Source: Verrucomicrobia bacterium LW23 (lineage in GTDB: Bacteria > Verrucomicrobiota > Verrucomicrobiia > Methylacidiphilales > UBA1321). Taken from it: a stretch of 64,000 bases of DNA. Where the stretch lies: NCBI GenBank assembly GCA_003054695.1, contig QAZA01000045.1, forward strand, positions 755,956 through 819,955. Reading direction: 5' to 3'. The notes beneath the pieces were generated by a model. It ran no database searches. It worked only from the letters and a program-made list of their open reading frames with translations, and was not told where the DNA came from. The position numbers and the translations under genes are program-made. Every line of letters begins with the position of its first letter. The first letter of the stretch is position 1. Below are positions 1-9,293 of the stretch, piece after piece.

Positions 1-1
1 T

Positions 2-1402
2 CTGCTGACCAGGCTCTTCCAGGACGGCGTCGCCTCCCTCTCCGCCAAACACCAGGAGCTGCCGAGCGAGCTCGACGACATCCTCGGCCCCATCCGCGTG
101 GTCAACGCCGCGCGCGCCATGTACGGGCAGGAGGCGATCGGCATCTACATCATCTCCATGGCCGACGCGCTGTCGGATGTGCTTGAGCTGCTGTTCTTTA
201 TGGAATGGTGCGGCACGCCTTTCGACATCGCCCCGCTGTTCGAGACGCTCGACGATCTGGACCGCGCGCCGGAGATCCTGGGCGATATGTTTGCCCACCC
301 CTACTACCGCCGCCACCTGCGCCGCCGCGGCGATCGCCAGCACATTATGGTGGGCTACAGCGACAGCAATAAGGATTGCGGCTACGTCATGGCCAACTGG
401 GCGCTCTTTAAGGCGCAGGAGAATATTGTGCGCGTCTGCCGTCGCACCTCCATCAAAGTGTCGCTCTTCCACGGCCGTGGCGGCTCCATCGCCCGCGGCG
501 GCGGTCCGGCCGCGCAGGCCATCCTGGCCCAGCCCTGCGGCCTGTGCGACGGCGCCATCCGCATCACCGAGCAGGGTGAAGTCCTCAGTACCCGCTATCA
601 CGACCCCGACCTGGCCCACCGCATCCTGGAGCAGATGGCCTACGGCGTGTTGCTGGGCACCTACGCCGCGCAAAAGCCGGCGCAGATTGCCAGCGAGTGG
701 AGCACCGCGATGGAGGAGATGTCCGCCGCCAGCTTTAGCGCGTACGCCGCCCTGGTTCATAAAGATCCGGACTTCATCACCTTCTGGAAAAGCGCCACGC
801 CCATCGACGAAATCAGCACCCTGCGCCTCGGCTCCCGCCCCAGCTTCCGCAAAGCCACCAAAACGGTGGAGGACCTGCGGGCCATCCCCTGGGTGTTCTC
901 CTGGACGCAAAGCCGCTTCGTCTTCCCCGGCTGGTTCGGCATCGGCAGCGCGCTGGCCGAGGTGTTGAAGCGAGGCGACGAAGGTCGCGAGCTACTGCGC
1001 ACGATGTACAAGAGCTGGCCGTTTTTCACCACGGTTATCGACAACGCACAGCTCTCCATGGTCAAAGCCGATATGAAGATTGCCGAGCTGTACGCCAACC
1101 TGGTGCCGGACGAAGCGATCCGCACCCGCATCTTTGGCATCATCAAGGGCGAGTTTGAGCTGGCCGAAAAGTCGATCCTGGAAGTCACCGGCCAGCAAGG
1201 CCTCCTCGACAACCAGCCGGTCCTGCGCCGCTCCGTGGAGCTCCGCAACCCGTATGTCGACCCGCTCAACTACATCCAGGTCGAAGTCATCCGCCGCCTG
1301 CGCGCCCAGAAAGCCGCCGGCACCCAGGAGGAAGCCGACCTGCGCGAAGTCATCGAACTCACCATCAGCGGCGTCTCCGGCGGCCTGCGCAACACGGGTT
1401 GA
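2..1402 (+). CDS. ppc: phosphoenolpyruvate carboxylase, C-terminal part (5' end outside window)
   Basis: Cytosolic enzyme that adds bicarbonate to phosphoenolpyruvate to give oxaloacetate, the anaplerotic feed of the TCA cycle. The open frame runs from base 2 with no stop, so the gene begins upstream; about 466 residues of the roughly 900 typical for the family are visible. Diagnostic motifs are present: VGYSDSNKD, then FHGRGGSIARGGGP (the mobile catalytic loop with its essential Arg/Gly residues), then TEQGEVLSTRY, and the family-typical extreme C terminus ending RNTG, which forms part of the active site. It is followed by an intrinsic terminator and then a palindromic repeat, and it converges with the GYF_2 gene on the other strand. 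Identification is firm; only the N-terminal half is unseen. Confidence 0.97.
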   Translation: MLTRLFQDGVASLSAKHQELPSELDDILGPIRVVNAARAMYGQEAIGIYIISMADALSDVLELLFFMEWCGTPFDIAPLFETLDDLDRAPEILGDMFAHPYYRRHLRRRGDRQHIMVGYSDSNKDCGYVMANWALFKAQENIVRVCRRTSIKVSLFHGRGGSIARGGGPAAQAILAQPCGLCDGAIRITEQGEVLSTRYHDPDLAHRILEQMAYGVLLGTYAAQKPAQIASEWSTAMEEMSAASFSAYAALVHKDPDFITFWKSATPIDEISTLRLGSRPSFRKATKTVEDLRAIPWVFSWTQSRFVFPGWFGIGSALAEVLKRGDEGRELLRTMYKSWPFFTTVIDNAQLSMVKADMKIAELYANLVPDEAIRTRIFGIIKGEFELAEKSILEVTGQQGLLDNQPVLRRSVELRNPYVDPLNYIQVEVIRRLRAQKAAGTQEEADLREVIELTISGVSGGLRNTG

Positions 1403-1476
1403 TCCACAAGCGCCCCGCCACCCCGGCAGACAAACGGCCCCGCCGTGCGCGTATCCCCTGTCCCGCAGAGAGATAC

Positions 1477-1500
1477 AGCCCGCGCCGGGGCTTTTTGTTT
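1477..1500 (+). terminator. intrinsic terminator of ppc
   Basis: A GC stem AGCCC/GGGCT with a six-base loop is followed directly by TTTTTGTTT, about 75 bases after the ppc stop codon. This is the clearest canonical rho-independent terminator on the plus strand of the window. Confidence 0.75.
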
Positions 1501-1555
1501 GGAGGAGATTGCGCGGCCAGATCGTCGATTGCTACGCTCCGCGCTCCTCCTCTGC

Positions 1556-1659
1556 CCCTTTGTGTCTTCGTGTCTTTGTGGTTAAAATATCCCCTGTCCC
1601 CGTGTCCCAGAGCAACAGAAGGGGGAGTTTTAACCACAAAGACACAAAGACACAAAGGG
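1556..1659. repeat. intergenic palindrome, GTGGTTAA family (copy A)
   Basis: Two 32-base arms (1556-1587 and 1628-1659) are inverted copies with a single mismatch, separated by a 40-base loop. The arms are built of iterated TTTGTGTC/TTCGTGTC units and end inwards in GTGGTTAAAA; in translation they read as the 'HKDTKTQR' string common in PVC genomes. The element sits between the convergent genes ppc and the GYF_2 gene. No ORF or transposase is associated with it. Confidence 0.85.
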
Positions 1660-1678
1660 CCAGAAAGCAGAAAATGCC

Positions 1679-2359
1679 CTAACGCGGCGCGCCGTGCAGG
1701 ATGTCGTGGTGGTGGCCGGCGACGTCGAGGATGAGGCGGGTGAGGACGACTTTAGTCGGATCGACAGGTCCGACCGTGGGGATGTTGGCCGCTACAATGA
1801 TGCGTCCGTGATCCCTGGGGCCCTTAATGGCGAAATCGGCCGCCGCTGTGGTGTCGGTGGATTCCAGATTTGCCGGCTTATCGTCGATCTCGTATGGCGA
1901 CCCCAACAGCTCCGCCACATGGGTGCGCTTTGCCAGCTCCTCTCTCGCCATCTGGACCATAAGCATGGCTTTTTGCGACGGAGCAGCGAACGTTTCCCTG
2001 TGCTGAAGGTTGGCCTGCAAGCTGGCGGACGCGGCCAGGCCGATGACTACCACGCCCAGCACAAAAAACGCCAGGGCAACCACCAACCGCCCACTAGCCG
2101 TGGCCTGGCGAGAAGGCTCCGGCGATTCTGCACCCGTCGCCGCCGTTACCGCCGAGGGGGCGCCAAAGTTTACGCTCTCGTACGGCACCCACTGGCCGGG
2201 CGCGCCCACTCCGCCAGCCGGCGCATTTCCTGCTCCCTCCGCCGCAATCAGCGTGCTGCCGGAGATGACGCCGGACTGGCGTAAGTCGTGCAGGGTGGAG
2301 GCGAGGACGGGGCCCTGGGTTTCCCCGGCATTATTCTTATAATAATATTTTGTAGTCAT
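1679..2359 (-). CDS. GYF_2-domain membrane protein
   Basis: 226-residue protein of unknown function. Residues 1-60 look like a GYF_2 (DUF4339) domain: aromatic YYY start, GETQGP turn, then a helix and a closing W-V-P strand. This fold usually binds proline-rich peptides or sits on the cytoplasmic side of membrane proteins. A Ser/Ala/Pro-rich linker (65-90) leads to one membrane helix (about 91-113), so the last 110 residues are probably outside the inner membrane. The start at 2359 was preferred over an upstream in-frame ATG at 2398 because the GYF_2 fold begins exactly here. It is the first of three such proteins in the window (others at 3273 and 31042). The domain call is good; the role is unknown. 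Confidence 0.8.
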   Translation of the reverse strand: MTTKYYYKNNAGETQGPVLASTLHDLRQSGVISGSTLIAAEGAGNAPAGGVGAPGQWVPYESVNFGAPSAVTAATGAESPEPSRQATASGRLVVALAFFVLGVVVIGLAASASLQANLQHRETFAAPSQKAMLMVQMAREELAKRTHVAELLGSPYEIDDKPANLESTDTTAAADFAIKGPRDHGRIIVAANIPTVGPVDPTKVVLTRLILDVAGHHHDILHGAPR

Positions 2360-2410
2360 GACGATGTGTCGCCGATCGGGATGAGCCCCGCGACGCACAT
2401 CAATCTCGCC

Positions 2411-2965
2411 CTAATAGCATGTCAGCGCCAGCACGATCAGCAGCACCCCGAACAAGACGCCGGGGATGCAGAACGCGCGGCAGCGGGCATCGGACTGGCC
2501 CACGTAGTCGATCGCGTCGCGCAGCAGGTGCGGCGAGGCGACAAGCACCATGGCGATGATGGCCCACGCGTAGGCCAGGCACGTCATCACCAGCCGCGCG
2601 TTGGTATCCAGCACAAACGCGCCGTCCAGAATGACGTTGACGGCCAGCAACATGATCCACGCCAGCCCGCGCACGGCAATAAAAGCGGGCATAAACAAAA
2701 TCTGCAGCAGCGTGCCCGCGCCCCACGCCAGCAAAAAGCGGTCCTTGTACAGCGTAAGTTCCCCAAGATCCGCCATTTGCGTTACCCGCATAAACCACAG
2801 GCCGGCCACCAGCGTCAGCAGCACCCCCAGCGGGTAGTTGCGGGGAAAGCGACGCACCAGCGCCATAAACCGGGCAGGCGCCAGCACCCCGGGCAAATGC
2901 CCCAGGATGTACAGGACGCCGATGACCAGCGCGATGTCGCGAAGAGGAAATTGATAATACAGCAT
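2411..2965 (-). CDS. small integral membrane protein, unknown function
   Basis: 184 residues that are mostly hydrophobic, with about five predicted membrane helices and short loops: near residues 8-24, 43-60, 82-104, 110-135 and at the very C terminus, which ends in VLLIVLALTCY. I recognise no catalytic motif or family. The start chosen (MLYYQFPLRD) begins the hydrophobic core; the upstream in-frame ATG at 3070 would add a Cys/Arg-rich tail with no membrane character. It lies 51 bases upstream of the GYF_2 gene on the same strand, so the two are probably co-transcribed. Confidence 0.65.
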   Translation of the reverse strand: MLYYQFPLRDIALVIGVLYILGHLPGVLAPARFMALVRRFPRNYPLGVLLTLVAGLWFMRVTQMADLGELTLYKDRFLLAWGAGTLLQILFMPAFIAVRGLAWIMLLAVNVILDGAFVLDTNARLVMTCLAYAWAIIAMVLVASPHLLRDAIDYVGQSDARCRAFCIPGVLFGVLLIVLALTCY

Positions 2966-3210
2966 GGAGGCGGAGGCAGGCAGGCCGAAGCCGAAAGCGC
3001 AACCGCAGGGCGAAGCGGTATCGCGGCGGCGAAATCGCAATAAGGGGCAAGCATGCAGGTAAATAGTCAACCCGTCAAGCGGATGCCGGAATCAATCCGC
3101 TCTTCTCCAGCCCCACGGAGCGGGGGAGTTTTATCACGGAAAACAGTCGAAATGGGCAACCAGGAAAAGAAATCAGGGGAGCAAAGGGCGGGTGAATTTG
3201 ACATGCGTGG

Positions 3211-3253
3211 CCGGAACGATTCAGCTGGGAGTAGTCCCTCTGAATCGTTCCGG
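3211..3253. repeat. perfect 13-bp inverted repeat (long hairpin)
   Basis: CCGGAACGATTCA (3211-3223) is repeated exactly as its reverse complement at 3241-3253, and the 17-base interior holds a second small stem GGGA/TCCC (3227-3230 / 3235-3238). It lies 20 bases past the stop of the minus-strand gene ending at 3273. There is no T tract on either side, so it is not a typical intrinsic terminator; an operator or mRNA 3'-end structure is possible. Confidence 0.75.
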
Positions 3254-3272
3254 CTTAGAAGCTGTCAACATT

Positions 3273-4004
3273 CTACCGCACATACCAGATTGCGGCCATG
3301 CCGGCGGCCATGATGGCGAGGATGAGCACCAGTTGCGTGCCGTTAAGGAAGATGGCCAGCCAGCCGGCGAAGGAGCGCGTGCGCTCCGAGTAGACGGACA
3401 GCATCGCCAGCACCAGCCCCGCCACGTTTAGCGTGACCAGCGCCGTAACACACAGGCCCAGAATCAACACGCCCGCGTGGATGGGCGGCAGAGGCAGGGC
3501 GAAACCGCTGGCGGCAAACACGAGCGGGTGCAGCACCGCGCACACCGTTGCGGTGCGCAGCGCCATCTGGGCCGCGGTGGGCGGGACGATCAGCGCGCCC
3601 TCCTCCGACGGCGAGGCACCGGGGCGGTGTGTGGCATCGCCGGACGATCCGCGGGAGGTGGCGATTTTGATGGGGCGCACGCCGGCGACAACGTCCGTAT
3701 CCGCCCCGCCCTCGTACCCGCGCGGCGGCGGAGGCGGCGCCAGCACGATGTCGTCGCGCTCCGTCATGCCCAGCGGCGGCAGCCACTCGCCGGAGGGCGG
3801 GCGGGCGTCGCTCCTGCCGCGCAGGCTGGGGAAGCGCGGCGCGAGCAGATCCGGCAACACGTAGGAGAGAGGCTGCCAGGAGACGAGCTCCTCGTGCCAG
3901 GCCAGGTCGGACGGCTTAAAGTATTCGCGCAGCAGCAGGTCCTGCGCCTGCTGCGGCGTAAACGGGCCGGTCTGATGGCCGTCTCTGAGCACGAAAAGCT
4001 TCAT
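3273..4004 (-). CDS. GYF_2-domain membrane protein
   Basis: 243 residues. The N terminus (about 1-55) is a GYF_2-like domain: MKLFVLRDGHQTGPFT, a helix PQQAQDLLLREY, then the conserved W-HEEL-SW pattern. A long disordered Pro/Arg-rich linker follows. The C-terminal third carries about three membrane helices (near 140-165, 170-195 and 215-240), the last two resembling the DUF4190-type helical pair often attached to GYF_2 domains. Start 4004 is set by the beginning of the domain; the frame stays open upstream for more than 150 codons, but that part is antisense to the divergent gene and not protein-like. It is divergent from the secreted protein gene at 4216. Role unknown, perhaps scaffold or sensor. 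Confidence 0.8.
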   Translation of the reverse strand: MKLFVLRDGHQTGPFTPQQAQDLLLREYFKPSDLAWHEELVSWQPLSYVLPDLLAPRFPSLRGRSDARPPSGEWLPPLGMTERDDIVLAPPPPPRGYEGGADTDVVAGVRPIKIATSRGSSGDATHRPGASPSEEGALIVPPTAAQMALRTATVCAVLHPLVFAASGFALPLPPIHAGVLILGLCVTALVTLNVAGLVLAMLSVYSERTRSFAGWLAIFLNGTQLVLILAIMAAGMAAIWYVR

Positions 4005-4215
4005 GGGGCATGAGTATGGTATAGCATTTGCGGAGCTCTGCCAATGGTCATCCGGGCGGTGGAGGGATCGCGCGCTTCTTTTTTGCGCGCTTTTTGGAAA
4101 TTGCGGGGTTGAATGGTTAGGGAATGTTATAAGCGGAACGGATATCATTAGGAATATCCCCGGCAGCCCTGCTGCACGGCCGCACTCCGCCCTCTCCCTG
4201 CCGCCCTGCACAGCC

Positions 4216-5166
4216 ATGAAGCTCCCGATCCTGTCCCTTGTCGTACTGCTGCTTGCGGCCCTTATGGCCGATTCCGCACTGGCCCAACAGCAGGGCCGCG
4301 GCCGCAACCGCCGCCGCATGGCGGATGCCGCCGCCGCGCCGCAGCCCGGCCCCGCCACGTCGCCATCCCCGCCGGGCAACGGCGCCGATGCGGATAAAGG
4401 GAAGGGCGACGCGAAAGCACTCTCCCAGTACGGCAGCGCGGAGCCGAGCGAGTCATCTCTCATCGGCATCCTCTACGACCTCAAGCAAACGCAAAAGCAT
4501 GAGAAGCTGCCGATCGGCCCCACGCGGTACGACGAAATCGCCAATGAGTTCCTGAGCAGCAACTGGGACGAGGGGGTGCTGAACCGGTACTTTCGTGCCA
4601 CGCGGGCCATGTACACCACGCAGGTGTTCATCCCGCTAAGCGGCGCCGCGTTTGCGCCCCGGGCGTACGGGGTGGAGAATGTCGTCAAGCCGAGCTTCTG
4701 GATGATTCACTACAAGGGCCAGGTGGCACCGCCTGCCGGTGGCCGCTGGCGTTTCTGGGGCTACGGCAGCGAGATCTGCAGCGTCGCCGTGAACGGCAAA
4801 ACCGTGCTGGCCAGCAATTGGATTGAGGCGCGCACCCTCAGGCCGGTGCCCACGCCGGGGCTGGACTGGAAGAGCAGCGCGCCGCCGGGGCGCCCAGTCC
4901 ATCGCGGCCTGCTCACGGCGGGCTCGTGGATGCAGCTGCGCCAGGGCGAGGTCATCGACCTCGACATCCTGATTGGCGAGCGCGCCGGCGGCAACTTCTG
5001 CGCCGTACTGCTCATCGAGAAGGAGGGCGAAGCCTACGAGACACGCGACGGCCACCCCGTCTTCCCCATCTTCCAGCTCGCCCCCTACCAAACGCCCGAT
5101 CCCCTGCCCGGCCAGGCCGCCCCGCCCTTCGCCCGCAACGGGCCGATATGGCGGGGGATTCAGTAG
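4216..5166 (+). CDS. secreted protein with a PA14-like region
   Basis: 316 residues with a clear Sec signal peptide (hydrophobic LPILSLVVLLLAALMADSALA, cleavage near residue 24), then a low-complexity Gln/Arg/Pro-rich linker to about residue 75. The globular part (about 80-310) contains WRFWGYGSEICSVAVNGKTV, followed by W and further beta-strands, which resembles the beta-sandwich of PA14 carbohydrate-binding domains; this resemblance is by eye and is an inference. The start with the signal peptide is chosen over an earlier ATG at 4003. The leader is pyrimidine-rich with no Shine-Dalgarno sequence. Likely periplasmic or cell-surface; substrate unknown. Confidence 0.7.
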   Translation: MKLPILSLVVLLLAALMADSALAQQQGRGRNRRRMADAAAAPQPGPATSPSPPGNGADADKGKGDAKALSQYGSAEPSESSLIGILYDLKQTQKHEKLPIGPTRYDEIANEFLSSNWDEGVLNRYFRATRAMYTTQVFIPLSGAAFAPRAYGVENVVKPSFWMIHYKGQVAPPAGGRWRFWGYGSEICSVAVNGKTVLASNWIEARTLRPVPTPGLDWKSSAPPGRPVHRGLLTAGSWMQLRQGEVIDLDILIGERAGGNFCAVLLIEKEGEAYETRDGHPVFPIFQLAPYQTPDPLPGQAAPPFARNGPIWRGIQ

Positions 5167-5342
5167 GGGCGCCCCGCGCCCTGGATGCCGTCGACATTCG
5201 AACTCGAATCGCCGCCAGGATCTCTCCATCCCCTCCGTGCAAACCGTGAGATCCGGAGCCGTTCTCAGATCTACTGATTACACCTGTACGTGAACCGCTC
5301 CAAATGCAGGGCGGTGCTATTGCATTGCACGGCGTTTGTGGC

Positions 5343-6317
5343 ATGGTGGCGCCCATGCCTACCGACGCCGCTTTTGCCGCGCCTGCCTCCGCTGCGCTTC
5401 CGCGCAAAATTCTTATCGATACCGACCCCGGCCAGGATATCGATGACCTGCTCTCCATCCACTTTGCCCTGCTGCGGTCGGAGCTGGATGTGCGGGCCAT
5501 CACCACCGTAACCTGGCCGGCGCGCGACAGGCTGCGCCTCATCCGCCGCCTGCTGCGCTACATGGGGCGCGAGGAGATCCCCGTGGCGGCCGGCATGGAC
5601 CTGCCGCTGCGGCATTTTGACGAGGCCGAGTGGGAGTGGACGCGCAACCCGCGCAACACGATGAATCACAGCTGCTTTGCCGAGCCCTGCGACCCGCGCG
5701 ACGCACACGACCCGGCCTCGCCCGACGCCGTGGAGCTCATCATCCGCACCGTGGAGGCAAACCCGGGCGAGGTGATGCTCGCGGCCATCGCCCCTCTCAC
5801 CAACATTGCCTGCGCCTTGCAGCGCCGGCCGGATATTGCGGAGATGATCCCCGCCATCGCCCTGATGGGCGGCGAACTGACACTGCCCCGCGGCGAGCAC
5901 AACATCGCGCATGACTACGTGGCGGCGGACATTGTGCTGCGCAGCGGCATCCCGGTCGTCATGGGCACGTGGGATGTGACGCGGCGCTTTGTGATTGGCA
6001 ACGACGACCGCGCGCGCATGGCCGGCCACAGCTGCGAGACCGTGCGCGCCCTGGCCGCGGCCATCGCGGCGTGGCACCCCGCGCACTCGTGGAAACCCGG
6101 CGCGGTGATGTACGACATCTTCCCGATCATCCACGCCATGGACCCCACCGGCCCCTCCTACACGCTGCGGCAAACCTCCGTGCGAGTCGATACCACTGGC
6201 GAGTTTACCCGCGGCCACACCGTCCGCCACGGCACCGCCACCCACATCCACGTGACGACCGACATGAACGCCCCCGCCGTGCGCGAGCTGTACCTGCGCA
6301 CCGTGCTGGGGGAGTGA
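5343..6317 (+). CDS. nucleoside hydrolase (inosine-uridine preferring family)
   Basis: Predicted N-ribohydrolase of the IUNH family, which splits ribonucleosides to base and ribose for salvage. The Ca2+/ribose-binding N-terminal motif is present as IDTDPGQDIDDLLS near residue 22, the DxDxGxDxDD variant seen in many bacterial members. A GPLTN-equivalent appears as IAPLTNIA, followed by MGGELT and, near the C terminus, the HAMDPT region that carries the second active-site aspartate. Length (about 324 residues) is normal. The start is uncertain: ATG at 5304, 5343 or 5355 would all work and none has a good ribosome-binding site. The gene stands alone between a secreted protein and a convergent GH63 gene. 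Specificity cannot be read from sequence. Confidence 0.88.
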   Translation: MVAPMPTDAAFAAPASAALPRKILIDTDPGQDIDDLLSIHFALLRSELDVRAITTVTWPARDRLRLIRRLLRYMGREEIPVAAGMDLPLRHFDEAEWEWTRNPRNTMNHSCFAEPCDPRDAHDPASPDAVELIIRTVEANPGEVMLAAIAPLTNIACALQRRPDIAEMIPAIALMGGELTLPRGEHNIAHDYVAADIVLRSGIPVVMGTWDVTRRFVIGNDDRARMAGHSCETVRALAAAIAAWHPAHSWKPGAVMYDIFPIIHAMDPTGPSYTLRQTSVRVDTTGEFTRGHTVRHGTATHIHVTTDMNAPAVRELYLRTVLGE

Positions 6318-6351
6318 GGTGCTTGAGGAGCGTGAGGCGCGGGCGTCTCAC

Positions 6352-9030
6352 TCACCACGTCTTGCGCAAATCCTCCAGCAGCTTGGCGACGAGGGCCGTC
6401 CAGCCGGTCTGGTGGCTGGCGCCGAGGCCTTTGCCGGTTTCGGCGTGAAAGTACTCGTGGAAGAGGACGAGGTCCTTCCAGTTCGGGTCGGTGGCAAAGC
6501 GCAGGTCGCCGCCGTGGCAGGGGCGGATGCCGTTTTCATCCGGCAGGAAGAGGCGGCACAGGCGGCGGGAGATTTCCTCGGCCACCTGCTGCAGCGTCAT
6601 CATGTTGCCGGAGCCTGTGGGGCATTCCACCACCAGCATCTTGTCGTAGAAGTGGTGGTAGCGCTCCAGTGCCTCAATCAGCAAATAGTTGATGGGCAAC
6701 CATATAGGGCCGCGCCAGTTGCTGTTGCCGCCAAACATGTAGCTGTTGCTCTCGCCGGGCACGTACTCCACCTTGTGCTCCTCGCCGCCGTAGCGGAAGA
6801 TATAGGGCTCGTTCTTGTACACTTTGGAGACGGAGCGGATGCCGTACGGGGAGAGGAACTCGTTCTCGTCCAGCATGTAACGCAGGGCGCGGCGCAGGCG
6901 TTTGGGGGAGGGGATGGCCAGCATGCGCAGTGTATCGTGCGCGCCGGTGCGGCAAAACATCTTGTTCTCGCCGTTGGGGTCGCGGTGCGTCAGGAACCAC
7001 TCCAGGCGCTTGGTAAAGCCGGTCAGCTTCTTGATCTTCGACTCCTCCAGCACCTCGATGGCAATGAGCGGCAGCAGGCCCACCAGGGAGCGCAGGCGCA
7101 TGGGGATGCTCTCGTTGCCGACTTTGTACTGGTCGTAGTAGAAGCCGTCTTCCTCATCCCACAGGCCGGTGCCGCCGAACTTGTTGATGGCCTCGGAGAT
7201 AGAAATGAAATGCTCGAAGAACTTGGACGCCATGTCCTCGTACACCGGGTTGTACTGCGCGAGCTCCAGGGAGATGGCCAGCATCGTCAGGCAGTAGAAG
7301 GCCATCCATGCGGTGCCGTCCGCCTGCTGCAGGTAGCCGCCGCCGGGCAGGGGCTTGCTGCGGTCGAACACACCGATGTTATCCAGCCCAAGGAAGCCGC
7401 CGGAGAAGAGGTTGTTGCCGGCTGTATCCTTGCGGTTGACCCACCAGGTAAAGTTGATGAGCAGCTTCTGAAACACGCTCTCCAGAAACTGCGTGTCGCG
7501 CTTGTGGCGCTGGCCGGTGAGCTTGTACACGCGCCACGCGGCCCAGGCGTGCACGGGCGGGTTCACGTCGCTGAAGTTGAACTCGTACGCGGGGATTTGC
7601 CCGTTGGGGTGCATGTACCACTCGCGCAGCATCAGGATGAGCTGCTTCTTCGCAAAAGCGCCGTCAATCTGCGCCATGGGGATCATGTGGAACGCCAGAT
7701 CCCACGCCGCGTACCAGGGGTACTCCCACTTGTCGGGCATGGAGATGACCTCGCGGTTGAACAGATGCGTCCACTCCACGTTGCGGCCGTGCCAGCGCTC
7801 CCCGGGCGGCGCGGGCGATGTCGGGTCGCCGGTCAGCCACTCCTTTACGCCGTAGTGGTAGAACTGCTTGCTTTGCAGCAGCCCGGCGTAGGCCTGGCGG
7901 GCAATCAGCTTCTCCTCCGGCGTGCACTGGGGGGGCGAGAGTGACTCGTAGAAGTCGTTGGCCTCCTGAATGCGCTGCTCAAACACCGCCTCAAAGTGCT
8001 TGCCGAAGACCTCGGCATGACTGTCCTCCTCCGCGCGCAGGCACAGCCGGATTTCGCGGCTCTCTCCGCCGGGGATGGTGAGGATGTAATGCGGGGCCAC
8101 CTTGGTGCCGCGCAGGCGCGGGTTCACGGCGTCGGCCACGCCGTTGATGACGAGGCGATGAAACGCGTCCTTGGTGTAGGGGCTCAGATTCTTCTGCCCG
8201 TTGGGAAAGAGCTTTTCCCAGTTGCTCTCGTTCTCCGTAAAGTAGACGGGCGGCGTGCTGCCGTCCGGCGCCAGGTCGTACATAAACTCGTACGTGCCCA
8301 GCGTGGGGTGCCACGACTTGACGTAACGCTCCCCGGCGCCGTACAGGATTGGCTTGACGGTACAGCCCTCGTGGTCGCAGCCCCACGTCCAGGTGTCGCG
8401 GAACCACAGTGTGGGCAGCACGTGCAGCGTGGCCTCCTCGGTCGAGCGGTTGGCCAGGGTGATTTTGATGAGGATCTCGTTGGCGCTCGCCTTCGCGTAC
8501 TCGGCAAAAACGTCCCAGTATTTGTTCTGATCAAACAGTGCCGTATCGCGCAGCTCGTACTCCGGCTGCATCAGGTTGCGGCGGCGGTTCTCGTCGCGCA
8601 GGCCGGTGTAGGGGAAACGGCCCATGGGGTACTTGTAGAGCGACTTGAGGTAGGACGACGTCGGGGTCGCGTCCAGGTAAAAGTACTCCTCCTTCACGTC
8701 CTCGCCGTGGTTTCCCTCCGGCCCGGTGAGGCCGAAAAGGCGCTCCTTAAGCATGCGGTCCTTGCCATTCCACAGGGCCAGGCCAAAGCACAGTCGGCAC
8801 TGGCGATCGGTAATGCCCAGCAGGCCGTCCTCGCCCCAGCGGTAGCTGCGCATAATGGCGTGCTCGTGGGTAAAATAGGTCCAAGGGTTGGAGTCCGCGG
8901 AGTAGTCCTCGCGCACCGTGGCCCATTGCCGCTCCGAGAGATAAGGGCCCCATCGTTTCCAGTTGTGGACACGCTGGGAGTCGTCCTGTAGCCGTTGAGA
9001 TTCCGCGCAGATGCCTTTCTGGGTGATCAT
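6352..9030 (-). CDS. GH63-family glucosidase / mannosylglycerate hydrolase-like protein
   Basis: 892-residue cytosolic glycoside hydrolase. The N-terminal third has the family signature WKRWGPYLSERQWATVREDY, YRWGEDGL and NHGEDVKEEYFYLD; the C-terminal (alpha/alpha)6 barrel has GQIPAYEFNFSDVNPPVHAW and the late NSNWRGPIWLPINYLL with the usual catalytic acidic neighbourhood, then KDLVLFHEYFH near the end. Length matches bacterial 'glucosidase' GH63 proteins. Known relatives hydrolyse glucosylated or mannosylated small molecules (for example mannosylglycerate or glucosylglycerate), but the true substrate here is unknown. No signal peptide. It converges with the nucleoside hydrolase gene (35-base gap) and has no operon partner. 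Confidence 0.88.
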   Translation of the reverse strand: MITQKGICAESQRLQDDSQRVHNWKRWGPYLSERQWATVREDYSADSNPWTYFTHEHAIMRSYRWGEDGLLGITDRQCRLCFGLALWNGKDRMLKERLFGLTGPEGNHGEDVKEEYFYLDATPTSSYLKSLYKYPMGRFPYTGLRDENRRRNLMQPEYELRDTALFDQNKYWDVFAEYAKASANEILIKITLANRSTEEATLHVLPTLWFRDTWTWGCDHEGCTVKPILYGAGERYVKSWHPTLGTYEFMYDLAPDGSTPPVYFTENESNWEKLFPNGQKNLSPYTKDAFHRLVINGVADAVNPRLRGTKVAPHYILTIPGGESREIRLCLRAEEDSHAEVFGKHFEAVFEQRIQEANDFYESLSPPQCTPEEKLIARQAYAGLLQSKQFYHYGVKEWLTGDPTSPAPPGERWHGRNVEWTHLFNREVISMPDKWEYPWYAAWDLAFHMIPMAQIDGAFAKKQLILMLREWYMHPNGQIPAYEFNFSDVNPPVHAWAAWRVYKLTGQRHKRDTQFLESVFQKLLINFTWWVNRKDTAGNNLFSGGFLGLDNIGVFDRSKPLPGGGYLQQADGTAWMAFYCLTMLAISLELAQYNPVYEDMASKFFEHFISISEAINKFGGTGLWDEEDGFYYDQYKVGNESIPMRLRSLVGLLPLIAIEVLEESKIKKLTGFTKRLEWFLTHRDPNGENKMFCRTGAHDTLRMLAIPSPKRLRRALRYMLDENEFLSPYGIRSVSKVYKNEPYIFRYGGEEHKVEYVPGESNSYMFGGNSNWRGPIWLPINYLLIEALERYHHFYDKMLVVECPTGSGNMMTLQQVAEEISRRLCRLFLPDENGIRPCHGGDLRFATDPNWKDLVLFHEYFHAETGKGLGASHQTGWTALVAKLLEDLRKTW

Positions 9031-9293
9031 GAGAAAAATAGCCAGCGCGGTCCGTTATGCCGCGGGTTGATTTGAGAAGCAGGAAATATGCCGTGCCCGG
9101 GCGGATACACGGCATGGCAGCTTTGCAGAGGCGGCCCGGCAAGTCCCGCAAAAAAAGCAGATGCGCGATACTTCAGGCAGTGTATATTCAAGGAAGTAAA
9201 CCCTGCCAACGCCTGCGGATCATACCCTATTATCCACCCGCAATGCGCCGGCAGGGCTCTCTGTCTCCCTCATAAACATCCATCATCAACTCT

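Noticed and set aside
6319-7944. 541-codon plus-strand ORF opposite the GH63 gene
   Set aside because: Composition of an antisense shadow (Ala/Gly/Val/Gln-rich without motifs); the minus-strand reading carries the full GH63 signature.
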